Source: Chlamydomonas sphaeroides (lineage: Eukaryota > Chlorophyta > Chlorophyceae > Chlamydomonadales > Chlamydomonadaceae). Taken from it: DNA of 64,000 bases. Below the pieces are notes generated by a model, which was not told where the DNA came from, did not search any database, and worked only from the letters and a program-made list of their open reading frames with translations. The translations under genes and the position numbers were made by a program. Location of the stretch: NCBI GenBank assembly GCA_001662425.1, contig BDDC01000007.1:86608-150607 (forward strand), in the 5' to 3' direction. Positions 1 to 10,696 of this stretch are shown here, in pieces; the first letter of the stretch is position 1, and each line of letters opens with the position of its first letter.

Positions 1-1325
1 CCCTCGGGCTGCCCCGGGCCGGCGGCGCCCAGCGTGAGCGACTCAAACTGCTCCACGATGCGCTGCTGCCGGGGTCAAGCGGGGCAAGGGAGCGGGGGCG
101 GCGTTGCAGTGTGCTGCTGCGGTGGTGCGCGACAGGTGCGCGTTACAGATTTAGTTGATGAAGAGCTGCGCGAGCGGCCGCGCGGCGCGGGCCGGCCAGG
201 GCTGGTCTTCGCGCGAGGTATTGAGCAGCCGTGTGTCCCGCGGCCGGCTGCCTACGCCCTGCTGCCCTCCTGCCCTGCTGGCGCGGCCGCACCTGGGCCA
301 AGTAGGGGTCGTATCCGCCCATGGGCGGCGGCGGCAGGCCCGGCGCCATGCCGCCGTGGTGCATGCCGGGGGGGCCCGGCGGCGGCTGCATGCCCGGCGG
401 CCCCGGCGGCGGTGGCATGCCCGGGGCACCGAAGCCGCCGGGGGCCGGCGGTGGCATGCCCGGAGCGCCATAGCCGCCGGGGGCTGGCGGCGGCATCCCC
501 GGCATGCCGGGCGGTGGCGGCATGCCAGGGGGCCCCGGCGGCGGCGGCGGCATGGGGTGCGCCCCGGGAGGCCCTGGCGGCGGCGGGAAGCCCCCTGGCG
601 GATGCGGGGGCATGCCTGGTGGGCCAGGTGGCGGCGGCATGCCGGGAGGTCCCGGCGGCGGCGGCATCCCCGGTGGCCCTGGCGGCGGCGGCATCCCTGG
701 CGGGCCGGGCGGAAAGGGCATCCCCGGTGGCCCTGGCGGAGGGGCCATCCCGCCAGAGCTTGTGCCTGCGTGGCAGCGGCGCAGCACGTTGCGTGTTGCG
801 CCAGCAGGTGCTGCAGGCGGTACGTCGGGTCCTAGCACGCTTACCAGGCAAACCCATATGTCCAGGCGGGCCGGGAGGGCGCGGGTAGGCCGGCCCCGGC
901 GGCATCCCCGGCGGCGGGGGCATGCCCGGCGGCACGCCAGGTGGCATGCCAGGCGGAGGCATCCCTGGCGGGGGTGGCATGCCCGGCGGGCCGCCTGCGG
1001 AGTTCGAGGCATGTCATTCATGGGTAACAGACATGTACAAAGGGTGTGCTCCTCCCAGAAGATGGGTGGGTACTGTGGATAGGTGTGACTGCCTCCAGGC
1101 ACGTACCCGGCTGAGGCGGGAAGCCCGCAGACCCCGGTGGAGGCGGTGGCATCATCCCCGGCGCTGGTGGCGGTGGCATGCCACCTGCAGCAAGTGGTCC
1201 TTGCGGTCAGCAGACCAGCCCACACAGAACCTTGTCGCCATCAACGCGAGAAGCGAAAGCCGTTCACCTGGCGGAGGAGGTCCCCCGGGAAAGGGCGGCC
1301 TAGCGCCATATCCTTGCTGATACAT
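1..1325 (-). CDS. Probable SEC24-like COPII coat protein, N-terminal part (runs off the left edge)
   Basis: Minus-strand gene with five visible exons: 1268-1325 (start ATG at 1325-1323), 1107-1184, 845-994, 293-765 and 1 to about 65. All junctions are GT-AG and phases match (1,1,1,0). The encoded N-terminus starts MYQQGYGARPPFPGG and is almost wholly Pro/Gly/Met repeats of the PPGMPPPPG kind. It then changes to GGYDPYLAQ, followed across an intron by QRIVEQFESLTLG at the window edge. Plant and algal SEC24 proteins have a long Pro/Gly/Met-rich disordered N-terminus followed by a short 'VEDF.SL.L'-type segment just before the zinc-finger and trunk domains, which is the basis for the call. SEC24 is the cargo adaptor of COPII vesicles at ER exit sites. 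The diagnostic Zn-finger, trunk and gelsolin domains lie outside the window. Another Pro-rich protein, such as a splicing factor with the same composition, is not excluded. Confidence 0.5.
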
Positions 1326-2161
1326 CTGTGCACAAGCCAGCCGAGGACGCGGTCAGGGCGGGCTGAAGAAGTTGCGCTGATCTCCCGCTCCTGTCCGCAC
1401 CTCAAGCACGAAAACAGCAGTCTGGGCCCCGCAAATATGCGACCGCTGTGATCAACTGAGCAAGCAAAGGCTAGGCCAGAACGAGCATCGGAGCGAGGCA
1501 GATGTCTGCAAAATCCGTAGCTTGCTGCTGTCCTTGTCTTGGGTGAAGAAAGGCGCCGCACAGGTCCTGCTGCTAGACAGGGTGTACGCTGTCTAGCGCT
1601 ATATTTTGGGTCCAGACGGGCCCGGTGCGCTTTAGCAGGTTGCACAGAACGCCGCTACGCTGATTAGTTACTGTTTGGTCAATCAGGTCGTCTCGAAAGC
1701 GGGCACCTCGCGACGGGGTCACACGGACCTTCCCGCCGCAGCACCCCTCCTTCCCCCCTGACACAGTGCGTGCTTGGCGGGTCACAACAAAGCAGACATT
1801 GGGGTGGCCACAATATCTAGGCACACAGACAAAGCGCAGGGATGGCCGCATCAGCGCCGATGGGCAAAGGAGGAACGAGAAGGACGGGCCATAAATTTTG
1901 CGTTTCGATGTCGGGTTTCGTTAGTTTGCTCGCCCAGGGACCAACTTCTGCGCTAATTTGCGACAACTGTTATTATACATATAGGAGAAGTGGTTGGAGC
2001 GTTGCTGCGTTTGCCGAAGCAGGACGGTACGTAAGAGAGGCATCCCGCAAGTTGGGCCGAGCGGATACCAGTTCCTCCACTACTCTTCAACGCCTGGCGC
2101 ACCAGCAGGAACACAGACGATGCAGACAACTTAACGAGCAGAGCGGCTTGGGTTACTGGAA
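1326..2161. promoter_or_regulatory. Head-to-head intergenic region: SEC24-like (-) and cyclase (+) promoters
   Basis: 836 bases separate the two divergent start codons. The stretch is less GC-rich than the genes and contains AT-rich tracts, notably TTATTATACATATA near 1971-1984 (about 180 nt before the cyclase ATG) and ATAAATTTT near 1890. These could serve as TATA-like elements. No convincing coding exon is seen. Short open frames here lack splice support and continuity with either gene. Bidirectional promoter function is inferred from layout only. Confidence 0.45.
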
Positions 2162-5100
2162 ATGGGCTCCTGCTTGTCCATATCCCCAGCCTCTGGCGCC
2201 TCTGTCGCCAATGGTACGCAGCACTGGGTGGCAGGAGCTTGGTCGAGGCTAACCTACGCAAAATGGTAACCGACCTAACGCAGGCTCGGTCCTACCACAG
2301 CTCGCGCCGACGACAGACGCGCGTGCCGCGTGCGTTCCAGCTGCAGCTGCAGGCGTCCAACACCAGCTGCTCGGCGACCCCCTGCCGAAGTCGCGCCTTA
2401 GTACGGCCCATGCCGCGAAGACTTCTGTGGTCGCGGAGCTGCTGTCGCGCGCTCCTGCAGGTCCGCGTGCCTTCAACTTGCTGGCAGCTCGACGCTTTCC
2501 TGCGCGTACGCAACGGTGTGCCGATGTACCGACGTGGCCGACGTACCATCAACCACTCAAGCCGCCCCGCGCAGGCGAATTTCCCGTCCTGGATTTGCCT
2601 ACACTTTCGGCAGCCCTACGTCTCAGCGCTGAGCCGGTCGCAGTGCTGTGCGTATTGCACACGCAGCCCGCGCTAGCTGAAACGCTCTGCACGGGCCAGC
2701 CGCCCTCCTGCGTGCTGCTGGAGCCGCCCACCGGCGCCGGCGCGGCCGGCACCTCCTCGTACAGCAGCACAGGTGCCGGGCTGCGCCTGCTCTTCAGCGC
2801 AGAGGCGGTACGTGGCCGTAGCAGTTGATCGCGGCCCGGGAAACGCCGAGAAACTGGCCCTCGCTGTGGAGAAACCGGCGAAACCGGCCCCGCGCTACGC
2901 GCCCGTCCGTCCGCGCCGCGCGTCGCGTGGCACGCACGCCTCGCCGACCATACCCTGCCCGACGAAACACCTCGGACATGCCGCGTGCGTACGATGTCTT
3001 GCCCTCGCGCGCGCCAGCCCGTCTTGCTGGCTGCAGGCCGCCATGCACACGGATGTACCGGCACAATTCTAACCCGCCAGCTCGCGCGTCACTCTGGACT
3101 TATCATCTACACACCACACGGCAATCCGCCGGCCCTCCGTCGCTCGCAGGGCTCCACGCTGATAGGCTGCGTGCTCGCCAACGACGCAACGGTCCGGCAG
3201 CTGGGTCTGTCGGGGGAGCAGGTCGGTGGCCGGCCGCTGCTGGGGAGGAGGACCAGGACGCTGCCGCCGGCGCCGGCGTGCCGGCCTCCTTGCTGCAACC
3301 CCCCCCTGCAGGGCCGTCACACACACACACACACACCCGCGCCCCAGCCCGCCCATGACGCTCTCCCCTCCCCCTCTCTGGCCCTCGCCCTCGCCCGCGC
3401 TCCTCCGCCGCGGCCCCTGTCAGGACTTGCTCCGCTTCCTGGCGCGCGCGCTGGACCGCGACCCCGCGCTGCGCACCCTGTTCCACGAGCTCATCATGTG
3501 AGCGCCAAGGCCACCCGAACCCCAGGGTGACGCACAGCGCTGCCCACAGCCCCCCTCGTGGCCGCCTGGCGTGGCTCTTCCCCCGGGCCCGACCGAGGCC
3601 GCGCCCCAGCCCCAGCCCCAGCCCCCAACTCCGCCGCGCCTCCAGGCCGCCCGTAGCATACCCAAACATCCCCGCCCGCTGCTCTTCGCAGGCGCCTGCT
3701 GCTGGGCGTCATGTCGAGCGTGTCCCACTTTGTGCCCGGCGATTTCGGCAGCGACCGCTACTTCCTCAGCCTGCGGGTGCGATGTGCGGCAGCGGCAGAC
3801 GCCGGCGTGGCTCGGCCCGGGCCCGCTGGCATTCTACGGTCCGGGCCCACAGCCCGTAGCCATAGCCGGTGACTGGCGGTGTGCGCGACGCGGGTTGGTG
3901 GCTGTTGGTGGCGCTGCGCCCGCTACTGCTGTGTGGTTGTGCTCCCAACCGCCCGCACGCCCGCCCGTCCCTGCAGATGTCGCCCTTTGCCTACCGCCAG
4001 GCCACGGGCGGCGGCCCCAACGAGGCCGCGCACGGCGGCGTGCTGCCGGGCATGCTGCTGGAGCTGGACGTGCCGTACCAGGTACGGCTGCAGTACGAGG
4101 CAGTGCCTGCGAGGCTGGGTCCGAGCGGTCCCGCCACCCATTGGCCCGGCCGCACTCTGACACACGTCCACCCTTGGCGGCGTCAGGGCGCGGAGCTGGC
4201 TGCTCGGCTGCAGCGGGACTACATGATCCTGTCCTCCATACCCTCGCCGGTGACGGTGTTTGACATGCAGGGGTGAGGGGCGGAGGGGCGGAGGGGCGGA
4301 GGGGCGGAGGGGCGGAGGGGCGGAGGGGCGGAGGGGCGGAGGNNNNNNNNNNNNNNNNNNNNNNNNNNNNNNNNNNNNNNNNNNNNNNNNNNNNNNNNNN
4401 NNNNNNNNNNNNNNNNNNNNNNNNNNNNNNNNNNNNNNNNNNNNNNNNNNNNNNNNNNNNNNNNNNNNNNNNNNNNNNNNNNNNNNNNNNNNNNNNNNNN
4501 NNNNNNNNNNNNNNNNNNNNNNNNNNNNNNNNNNNNNNNNNNNNNNNNNNNNNNNNNNNNNNNNNNNNNNNNNNNNNNNNNNNNNNNNNNNNNNNNNNNN
4601 NNNNNNNNNNNNNNNNNNNNNNNNNNNNNNNNNNNNNNNNNNNNNNNNNNNNNNNNNNNNNNNNNNNNNNNNNNNNNNNNNNNNNNNNNNNNNNGCGGGG
4701 CGGCGGGGCGGAGGGGCGGGCGGGCGGAGGGGCGGGAGGGAGAGCCGCCGGCGCCACAGCAGGCGACGCCGTGGCTGGGCGGCTGCGCCACCAGCCGCTG
4801 GCCTTGATGCCGCGGCCGTGCTGCTGAGGTCCTCGCGCTCCTCGATCTGCTCACCGCCCCCAGGCTGCGGGTGCTACACCAGAACCGTGCCAGGTGAGCG
4901 GCACCCGCGGGATGGGCCCAGGGTGGGCTGCCCTGTACACCGGCCGAGCGCCGTGTTGCGTGCACCTGCGCATCGCCGGGGCCTGGCGCCAGCAGCCGCA
5001 CCGCGTATGGCGGCTTGGGCCTCACGGGCGCCGCAACGGCCGACACGATACGCGGCACCTGCCACCAAGCATTGCCAACGGCCACCAACCGCTACCAACG

Positions 5101-8100
5101 GCCACCCACCGCCGCCGCCCGCAACTGCCCAAACGCAACCCCCACAGCATCGCCTTCATGGGCTACCAGGTGGGCCTCAACCCCGCCGCTGCCGCCGCCG
5201 CTGCCACTGTCGTCGCCACCGGCAACTCGGGCCTCGCCACGTCATCCATCCGCATCCTCGGTGGCACCGGCACCGCCAAAATCGCGGCGCTGCTAGGCCA
5301 TGAGATGTGGCCCGACCTCACCGCAACCACCACGAACAACACCGCCGACGGGTACGTCGGCAGCGGCGGCCGCCGCGCTGCCGGCAGTGCGCCTGACTGC
5401 AGCGGCGTGCGCACGCTGCTCAGCGTCGCCGCCGCCAGGGTTGCCAGCGGGGCCCATGAGGACGTCAGCGGGCATCCGTCGAGGGCGACGCTGGCGGGCA
5501 CCGGCGCCGGCGGCGGCGCCGCTGCGGCGGCGGCGCTGATGCAGGTGCCGCCGCTGCAGCGGCTGTTTGCGGGGGACCCGGGCAAGCTGAAGGTGGCGCT
5601 GGCGGCGGTGGCGCGAGGGCAGGTGGGCGACGGCCGGCGAGGCTGAGGGGATGTGCCCAGGGGACGTGGCGAGGGAGCAACCAGCTGCGATGCGGTACTC
5701 GGCCATCGCTGCGCTGTGAGCTCGGGCCCAACGAAGCCGGCAGCAGCGCACGCAGGTGCCCCGCAGGTGCCACAAGGGATCCAGCCCCCGCGCCTTCGTG
5801 CGTCAACTTACCCAGCAGCTCGGGCCGCGCTTTCGTGCGTCCAGGGCGGCCAGCAGGCGCCGCGACGGAAGGGCTGCCGCGGCCTGCGCTGACCGGCCCT
5901 CGTGCCCGACATTGATCCTATCGATTCGGCGACGATTCATCGCAATGGATCTTATCGACGCTATCGACGCAGATACGAGGGCTGGCTCTGACGCACCCCT
6001 GCGTGCCCGCCAACCACCTCGGGTCCCCCACAGGAGTGGCGCTCCGTGATCCCCATGCCGCGACGCCTGGCGCCCCTGCACGCCGCGCCCGACAGCGCGC
6101 CCGCCTCGCCCGTGCTGTCTCGAATGCCCACGGACCTCTCCCGCGGCTTCGTCACGGCACCCAGCAACGTGCTCCCCGAGGGCGCCGCGCCCCACGAGGC
6201 CAGCAGCGGAGACGACCGCAACACGCCCTTAGCACTGGGCCACACGCGGTCCTCCTACAGGTCCCGCGGCGCCGGCACGCCACTTGTCGCCAGGGGATCC
6301 CACCGTGCGCTGGGGTCCGGCCGCCCGCACACGCGAGGCGACGGCAGCCACGGCACGTTGGTGCCAGTGGGCGGCGCCCTGCGGCAGAAGCACCGGCGGT
6401 CCAAGCTCCTGCGGCAGCTGAGGGCCAGCGTGTCGGGCGTCGCGGCCGAGGCCGCCGCCGCGCGCGCGATGGCGTCGCTGGCGTCGCCGCAGCAGCCGAC
6501 GGACGCGGCCCCCTTGTCGTGGCACCAGCCGACGTCAACGCAGGGCCGGCTGCCCACGTCGCTGCTTGCGTCCATGGAACCGCTGGTTGAGGCGCTGCGC
6601 AAGCGGCGGTCGTTCGAGGCGTCCCGGGGGGGCAGCGGGGCCGGCGGCGTCCACGACGCCAGCGGCCGGGGTGGCGGCCGCGCCGCGCCGCCGGCGCCCG
6701 AGGACGCGCTCGATCTCGCCGAGCTCGATCAGCCGCAAGGTGCGTTGGGTTTTCCGTGTGCACGTTGGCTCGGGATGCACACACCCGAAGCCGCACCGGT
6801 AACTCCTGCTGCAGTTCTACAGGTGTGTGCGGAGGGCGCAGCCCCAGCGTTCGTTGCGCGACAGCCCGTGGCGAGTCCGCCGCAGCTGCTGCGCCCGGCT
6901 CGCGTCCATGCCCCCGCGCATCCAGGCCAGGCCCCGGCCAGCTAGGCCGCAAGCCTCCCTCCAGCCTCGCTGTGCGGCGGGGGCGGGCCCCGCAAGGCGG
7001 CCCAACCATCCCAACCACCCCAACCACCCCAACCACCCTAACCACCCCAACCACCCCAACCACCCCAGCCACCCTCGTCCCGACGCCGCCTGCCCGCCCG
7101 CCAGGCCAGCTTGTCCAAGCGCTCCGCGACGCCGCCGGCGCCCTCTGCAGCACGCCGCGCGCCAGCGGCGACCTGCTCGACGCCACGGCCGCTAGCAGCA
7201 CGGCGCTCTCCATCGAGCTGCTGCCGCGCACGGCAACAGGCGGCGGCGCCGCTTCGCAGCGCTCGGGCGGGGCCGTCTTCGACCTGCCCGGCCCGCTGCG
7301 AGGCTGCACCACGCCCCGTGTGGCCGGCGGCTCCCCCGTCCTGGCGGCCGGGGGCTGGCCGGTCCTACCCAAGCGGTCTGGCAGCAGTACCACGACAGCG
7401 CCTGCTGGCGGCGCAGAGGAGCAGCTGGCGGCCATCGCTGGCGGCGCCGAGTCGCCCCATGCCGCTTCGGAAGGCCGCGGCGGCATGGGGCATCAGCCGG
7501 AGCAGGAGTACAGGCCGCTGCCATCGCCCTCGTCTTCCCAGGCGGTCGACAGCGCAGCCGGCGCTGAGCTGTCCCTCGCGCTGCCGCTTCTGGTAAGCGC
7601 GCCCCGCGATGCAATGCCCAGGGCTGCGCTGCCGCTGCTGGTGAGCGCGCCCCGCGATGCCCAGGGCTGCTCCCAAAGGGGCCGCGTGCACCCCGCCAGC
7701 CCCACACACCCCCTGTCCCCTCCCCTCCCTACACAGCACAACACTCTCTCCTCACCTCCACGCACCGCCTGCCTGCTCCCAAGAGCCCCCCGCCCCTGCA
7801 CCCCTTACCACACGCCGCCACAGGCATGCCCGCCAGACCACAGCAGCTCCTCCCCGAGCACGATGGGCGCCGCGTCGCCCGCGCTCGGCCGCACCTTGCG
7901 GCTGCTGCCCAGCGGCCAGCGCCCGCGGCACCGCCTGTCCAATGCCGGCCGGCTCCTGGACGCGGGGCTGGTTGCCATGGCCATGGACACACCCGACTCC
8001 GCCACCATAGAGAGGATTCTGCTGAAGGACGACGCGCCGTGGCCGCAAGTAGGGCTGCCGGCACGGGGGCCGGCAGCGCCGCCCTCGGTGGCGCCGCTCC

Positions 8101-10696
8101 CGAGGGCGAGGGCGAGAACGGCCGCGCGGAAGGCGGCATCGCGGCCGCAGTCTGTCGCCAAGGTCGCGGCGGCGGCTGCGGCGGCTGCTGCGGCGGCGGT
8201 GGCGGGTGGGGAGAGCGGCTGCGACGGCGAGCGGTGGCACGAGGTGTCGGTGCGGGCGTGCCCCGACCCCATGAGCGACCAGCCGGTGCTGGTGGTGGTG
8301 CAGACGGACGTGACGGCCAAGGTGCGGGGTGCGGCAGGCAGGGGGGCGGCCTGCTGTGGCCGGCGCAACGAGGAGCCCCCCCTCCCACACATGACTTTGC
8401 TTTTCGAGAAACACACAACACCACCACCCGGGTGTGTCCGGCATCCAGGGAGTCATACAACATCCCTTGTCGCAAGCCAGCATGTGCGGTGTTATGGTAA
8501 GGACAAAAGCTGCCTTGGCCGGCGCGCCGCAGGTCCGTGCCGAGGCCGCGCTGGTGGAGGCGCTGGAGGCGGAGCACCGGCTGCTGGCCGACGTGTTTCC
8601 CAGCCACGTGGTGCGGCACATGACGCGAGCGAGGCGCCGCGAGCTGGTGCACGAGCGGCAGCAGCGCAAGCAGCAGCAGCTGCGCGCAGCGCGTGGACGC
8701 GGGGGACGAGGCCGCGGCGGTGGCATTGGAGCAGGAGGAATGGCGGCAGGGGGCAGCGGCAGCGCGGGCCTGGCGCTGCTGCGTCACATCCGCGAGGACC
8801 CGGAGGACCTCGCGACGTCGCACGACTGCATCACGGTGCTGTTTGCTGGTGAGAAAGCGTGAGCGGGCCGAGGGTGCTCCACCTCCCCGCGTACGGTTCG
8901 GCTGAAGTCTACGATGCCGACGAGCGTGACCTGTTTTGAATTGCTACTTTTCCTGTTTTGCATCCAGACATCAAAGGCTTCACCGAGATGTCCAAGCAGG
9001 TTCCGCCCGTTGTCGTGATGCGCTTCCTGAACCAGCTGTACACGCGCTTCGACAGGTGAGCAACATGCCGACAGCTGCGACAGCCCTGCCACTTCTCCAG
9101 CCCTTCGCCTTCTCCTTAGTTCACTGACCCTTGATTGTTTGTCCCCCAGCCTCGTCGACCTGTTCGGCATCTACAAGGTCGAGACGATCGGCGACTGCTA
9201 CATGTGCGCCGGCGGCTTGATGCAGCGCGGCGAGTACGGCAAGACCGTGCGCGGCGACACCGACCCGCTGCACGCGCTGCGCGTGATCACCTTTGCGCGC
9301 GCTATGCTGGCGGAGGCGCGCAAGGTCGCGCTGCCCACCACCGGCGAGCCGGTGCAGGTGCGTCGGGCCTCTTGCGGCGTGCAGCAGCTGCCGTCCAAAA
9401 CCAATCAAGGGGCGCGGAACATTCCTTTGCACTCGCCGCGCAAATGTGATGTTACGCGCCGGACCTCTCCCAGGCCCCAACCACGTCGTCCTCCCTCCCT
9501 CTTCCGCAGGTCCGGATCGGCGTCCACAGCGGCCCTGCCACCAGCGGAGTGGTGGGCCACAAGATGCCCCGCTTCTGCCTCTTCGGTGAGCCGCAGCACG
9601 CAATCCATGTCGACGACTCATGCTTGTTGGCCCCATCGCTCCTCGTTCGCAGCTCCCCACGTTAGTGTGCTGCTACGCTGGAGTACCCGTTGCTGCACAG
9701 CTGCACAACTGCACGTACACCCCATCCGCCGCGCCGCCTCGCCGGAGTATGTGTGAACGGCGCGCCCTCCCGCTGGCCCCTGTGCCTGCCTGCCTGCCTG
9801 CCTGCCAGGCGACACCATCAACACCGCCAGCCGCATGGAGAGCACGGGCCTTCCGGGCTCCATCCACGCCAGCGCCTCCACGCGCGCGCTGCTGCCGCCG
9901 GAGGAGGACGCCGAGGGGTGGCAGCCCACGGGCGGCGTGGAGGTCAAGGGCAAGGGCCTCATGGAGAGCTACCTGTGGAGCAGCAGGTGCGTGAGGCTGG
10001 CGGCGGCGGCCAGCCGACACAACACGGCACGACACGACACGACACGACATGACACGACATGACATGCAAGACATCTAGGACATGCCTTGGCCTCACCCCG
10101 GCCCCGCCCCGCCCGGCCCTTTACTCAGGACATCGGTGGGCGACGAGCACCGCCGCCTTCGCGACCGCCAGCAGCGCGCCATGCTGCTGGGCACGCTCGG
10201 CGGCGGCGGCGTGGAGCAGCCCGCGCCCTCGCTCATCTCCGCCTTCGCCGCCGCCTCGGCCTCCGAGACAGGCGCCTGCGCCAGCAGCAGCACCTTGCGC
10301 ATGTTCTCGGTGGCCTCGCAGCCGACGAGCAGCCTGGCGCAGCTGACGTCGGCCGGCAGCGTATCGCTGTGGGGCACCGGCATGGTGCGGCCCTTTGCCA
10401 GCATGAGCGCGTCCACGACGTCGGCGCTGCGGCTGGAGAGCTGCGGCTTGGACGGGGCCGCCGGCGAGAGGAGCAGCAACGGCAGCCGAGGTGGCGGCGG
10501 CGCCAAGGGCGCGCCCGACGGCGGCCGCCTGGCAGCGCAGCTGGAAGATGAACCGGTGGGCATGGTCGCCGGCGCGAGCGCGGCGGGCGCGGGCGCGGGC
10601 ACGGGCGCGGGCGCGGGCGTGGACACGGGCGCGGGCGCGAGCCAGGCGGCGGCAGGTGCGGATGCCGCCGGCGGTGCGGGAGTCGTGTCGGGCTGA
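2162..10696 (+). CDS. Class III nucleotide cyclase, guanylyl-type, with PAS-like sensory region
   Basis: Eighteen exons keep frame throughout (1,565 aa): 2162-2213, 2284-2807, 3081-3221, 3424-3497, 3692-3776, 3977-4081, 4187-4272, 4864-4893, 5148-5622, 6034-6739, 7105-7592, 7824-8321, 8533-8848, 8968-9055, 9150-9357, 9510-9585, 9809-9986, 10129-10696. The start was chosen because ATG at 2162 gives MGSCLS, an N-myristoylation plus palmitoylation signature, and splices in phase into the open frame. A PAS-like segment spans exons 7-9 (SPVTVFDMQGLRVLHQNRAS). A second is suggested by exons 11-13 ending VVVQTDVTAKVRAEAAL before a signalling helix. The catalytic domain occupies roughly 1185-1370. 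It has metal Asp in FADIKGFTEMS (about D1194) and VETIGDCYM (about D1238), 44 apart as in the family. Transition-state Asn/Arg are in NTASRME. Purine-selecting residues are Glu (about 1234) and Cys (about 1315, RFCLFGD), the guanylyl-cyclase pair. The product would be a membrane-tethered GTP cyclase making cGMP. The Ala/Gly-rich tail is unexplained. Confidence 0.9.
4273..4740. repeat. GGGGCGGA tandem repeat flanking an assembly gap (N 4343-4694)
   Basis: Inside cyclase intron 7 (4273-4863), an 8-base GGGGCGGA unit repeats from about 4271 up to a run of 352 N. A variant of the same repeat (GCGGGGCGGC, GGGGCGGGCGG) resumes after it to about 4740. The gap is evidently an unassembled part of the G-rich array, so its true length is unknown. 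Confidence 0.85.
7003..7076 (+). repeat. (AACCACCCC)n 9-bp microsatellite in cyclase intron 10
   Basis: About eight copies of a 9-base AACCACCCC unit with small variants lie 30 nt upstream of the exon-11 acceptor (AG at 7103-7104). Because it is C-rich with no AG, it may act as part of the polypyrimidine tract. Confidence 0.8.
7581..7670 (+). repeat. 48-nt tandem duplication of an exon-intron junction in the cyclase gene
   Basis: Unit 1 (7581-7628) holds the last codons of exon 11, the donor GTAAGC at 7593 and following intron sequence. Unit 2 (7629 to about 7670) repeats the same string with a donor GTGAGC at 7641. The two donors are 48 nt apart and no stop intervenes, so use of the second would add 16 in-frame residues. 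Confidence 0.8.
9783..9808 (+). repeat. (TGCC)n microsatellite forming the acceptor tract of cyclase exon 17
   Basis: TGCC units run directly into the CCAG acceptor before 9809, so the repeat itself is the polypyrimidine tract. Confidence 0.7.
10026..10068 (+). repeat. (CACGA)n microsatellite in cyclase intron 17
   Basis: About eight ACACG/ACATG pentamers lie in the last intron of the cyclase gene (9987-10128). Confidence 0.7.

Noticed and set aside
504..1082. Plus-strand Gly-rich open frame (GGMPGGPGGGG type)
   Set aside because: Antisense of the Pro/Met/Gly-rich SEC24-like exons. Only the minus strand gives a start codon, in-phase GT-AG introns and the conserved segment at the edge.
3834..5303. 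Long frames running through the N gap
   Set aside because: They exist only because N codons are read as open. The flanks are the G-rich intron repeat.
6152..7486. 444-codon minus-strand open frame over cyclase exons 10-11
   Set aside because: Arg/Pro/Ala-rich shadow of the plus-strand cyclase exons with no splice support or motifs.
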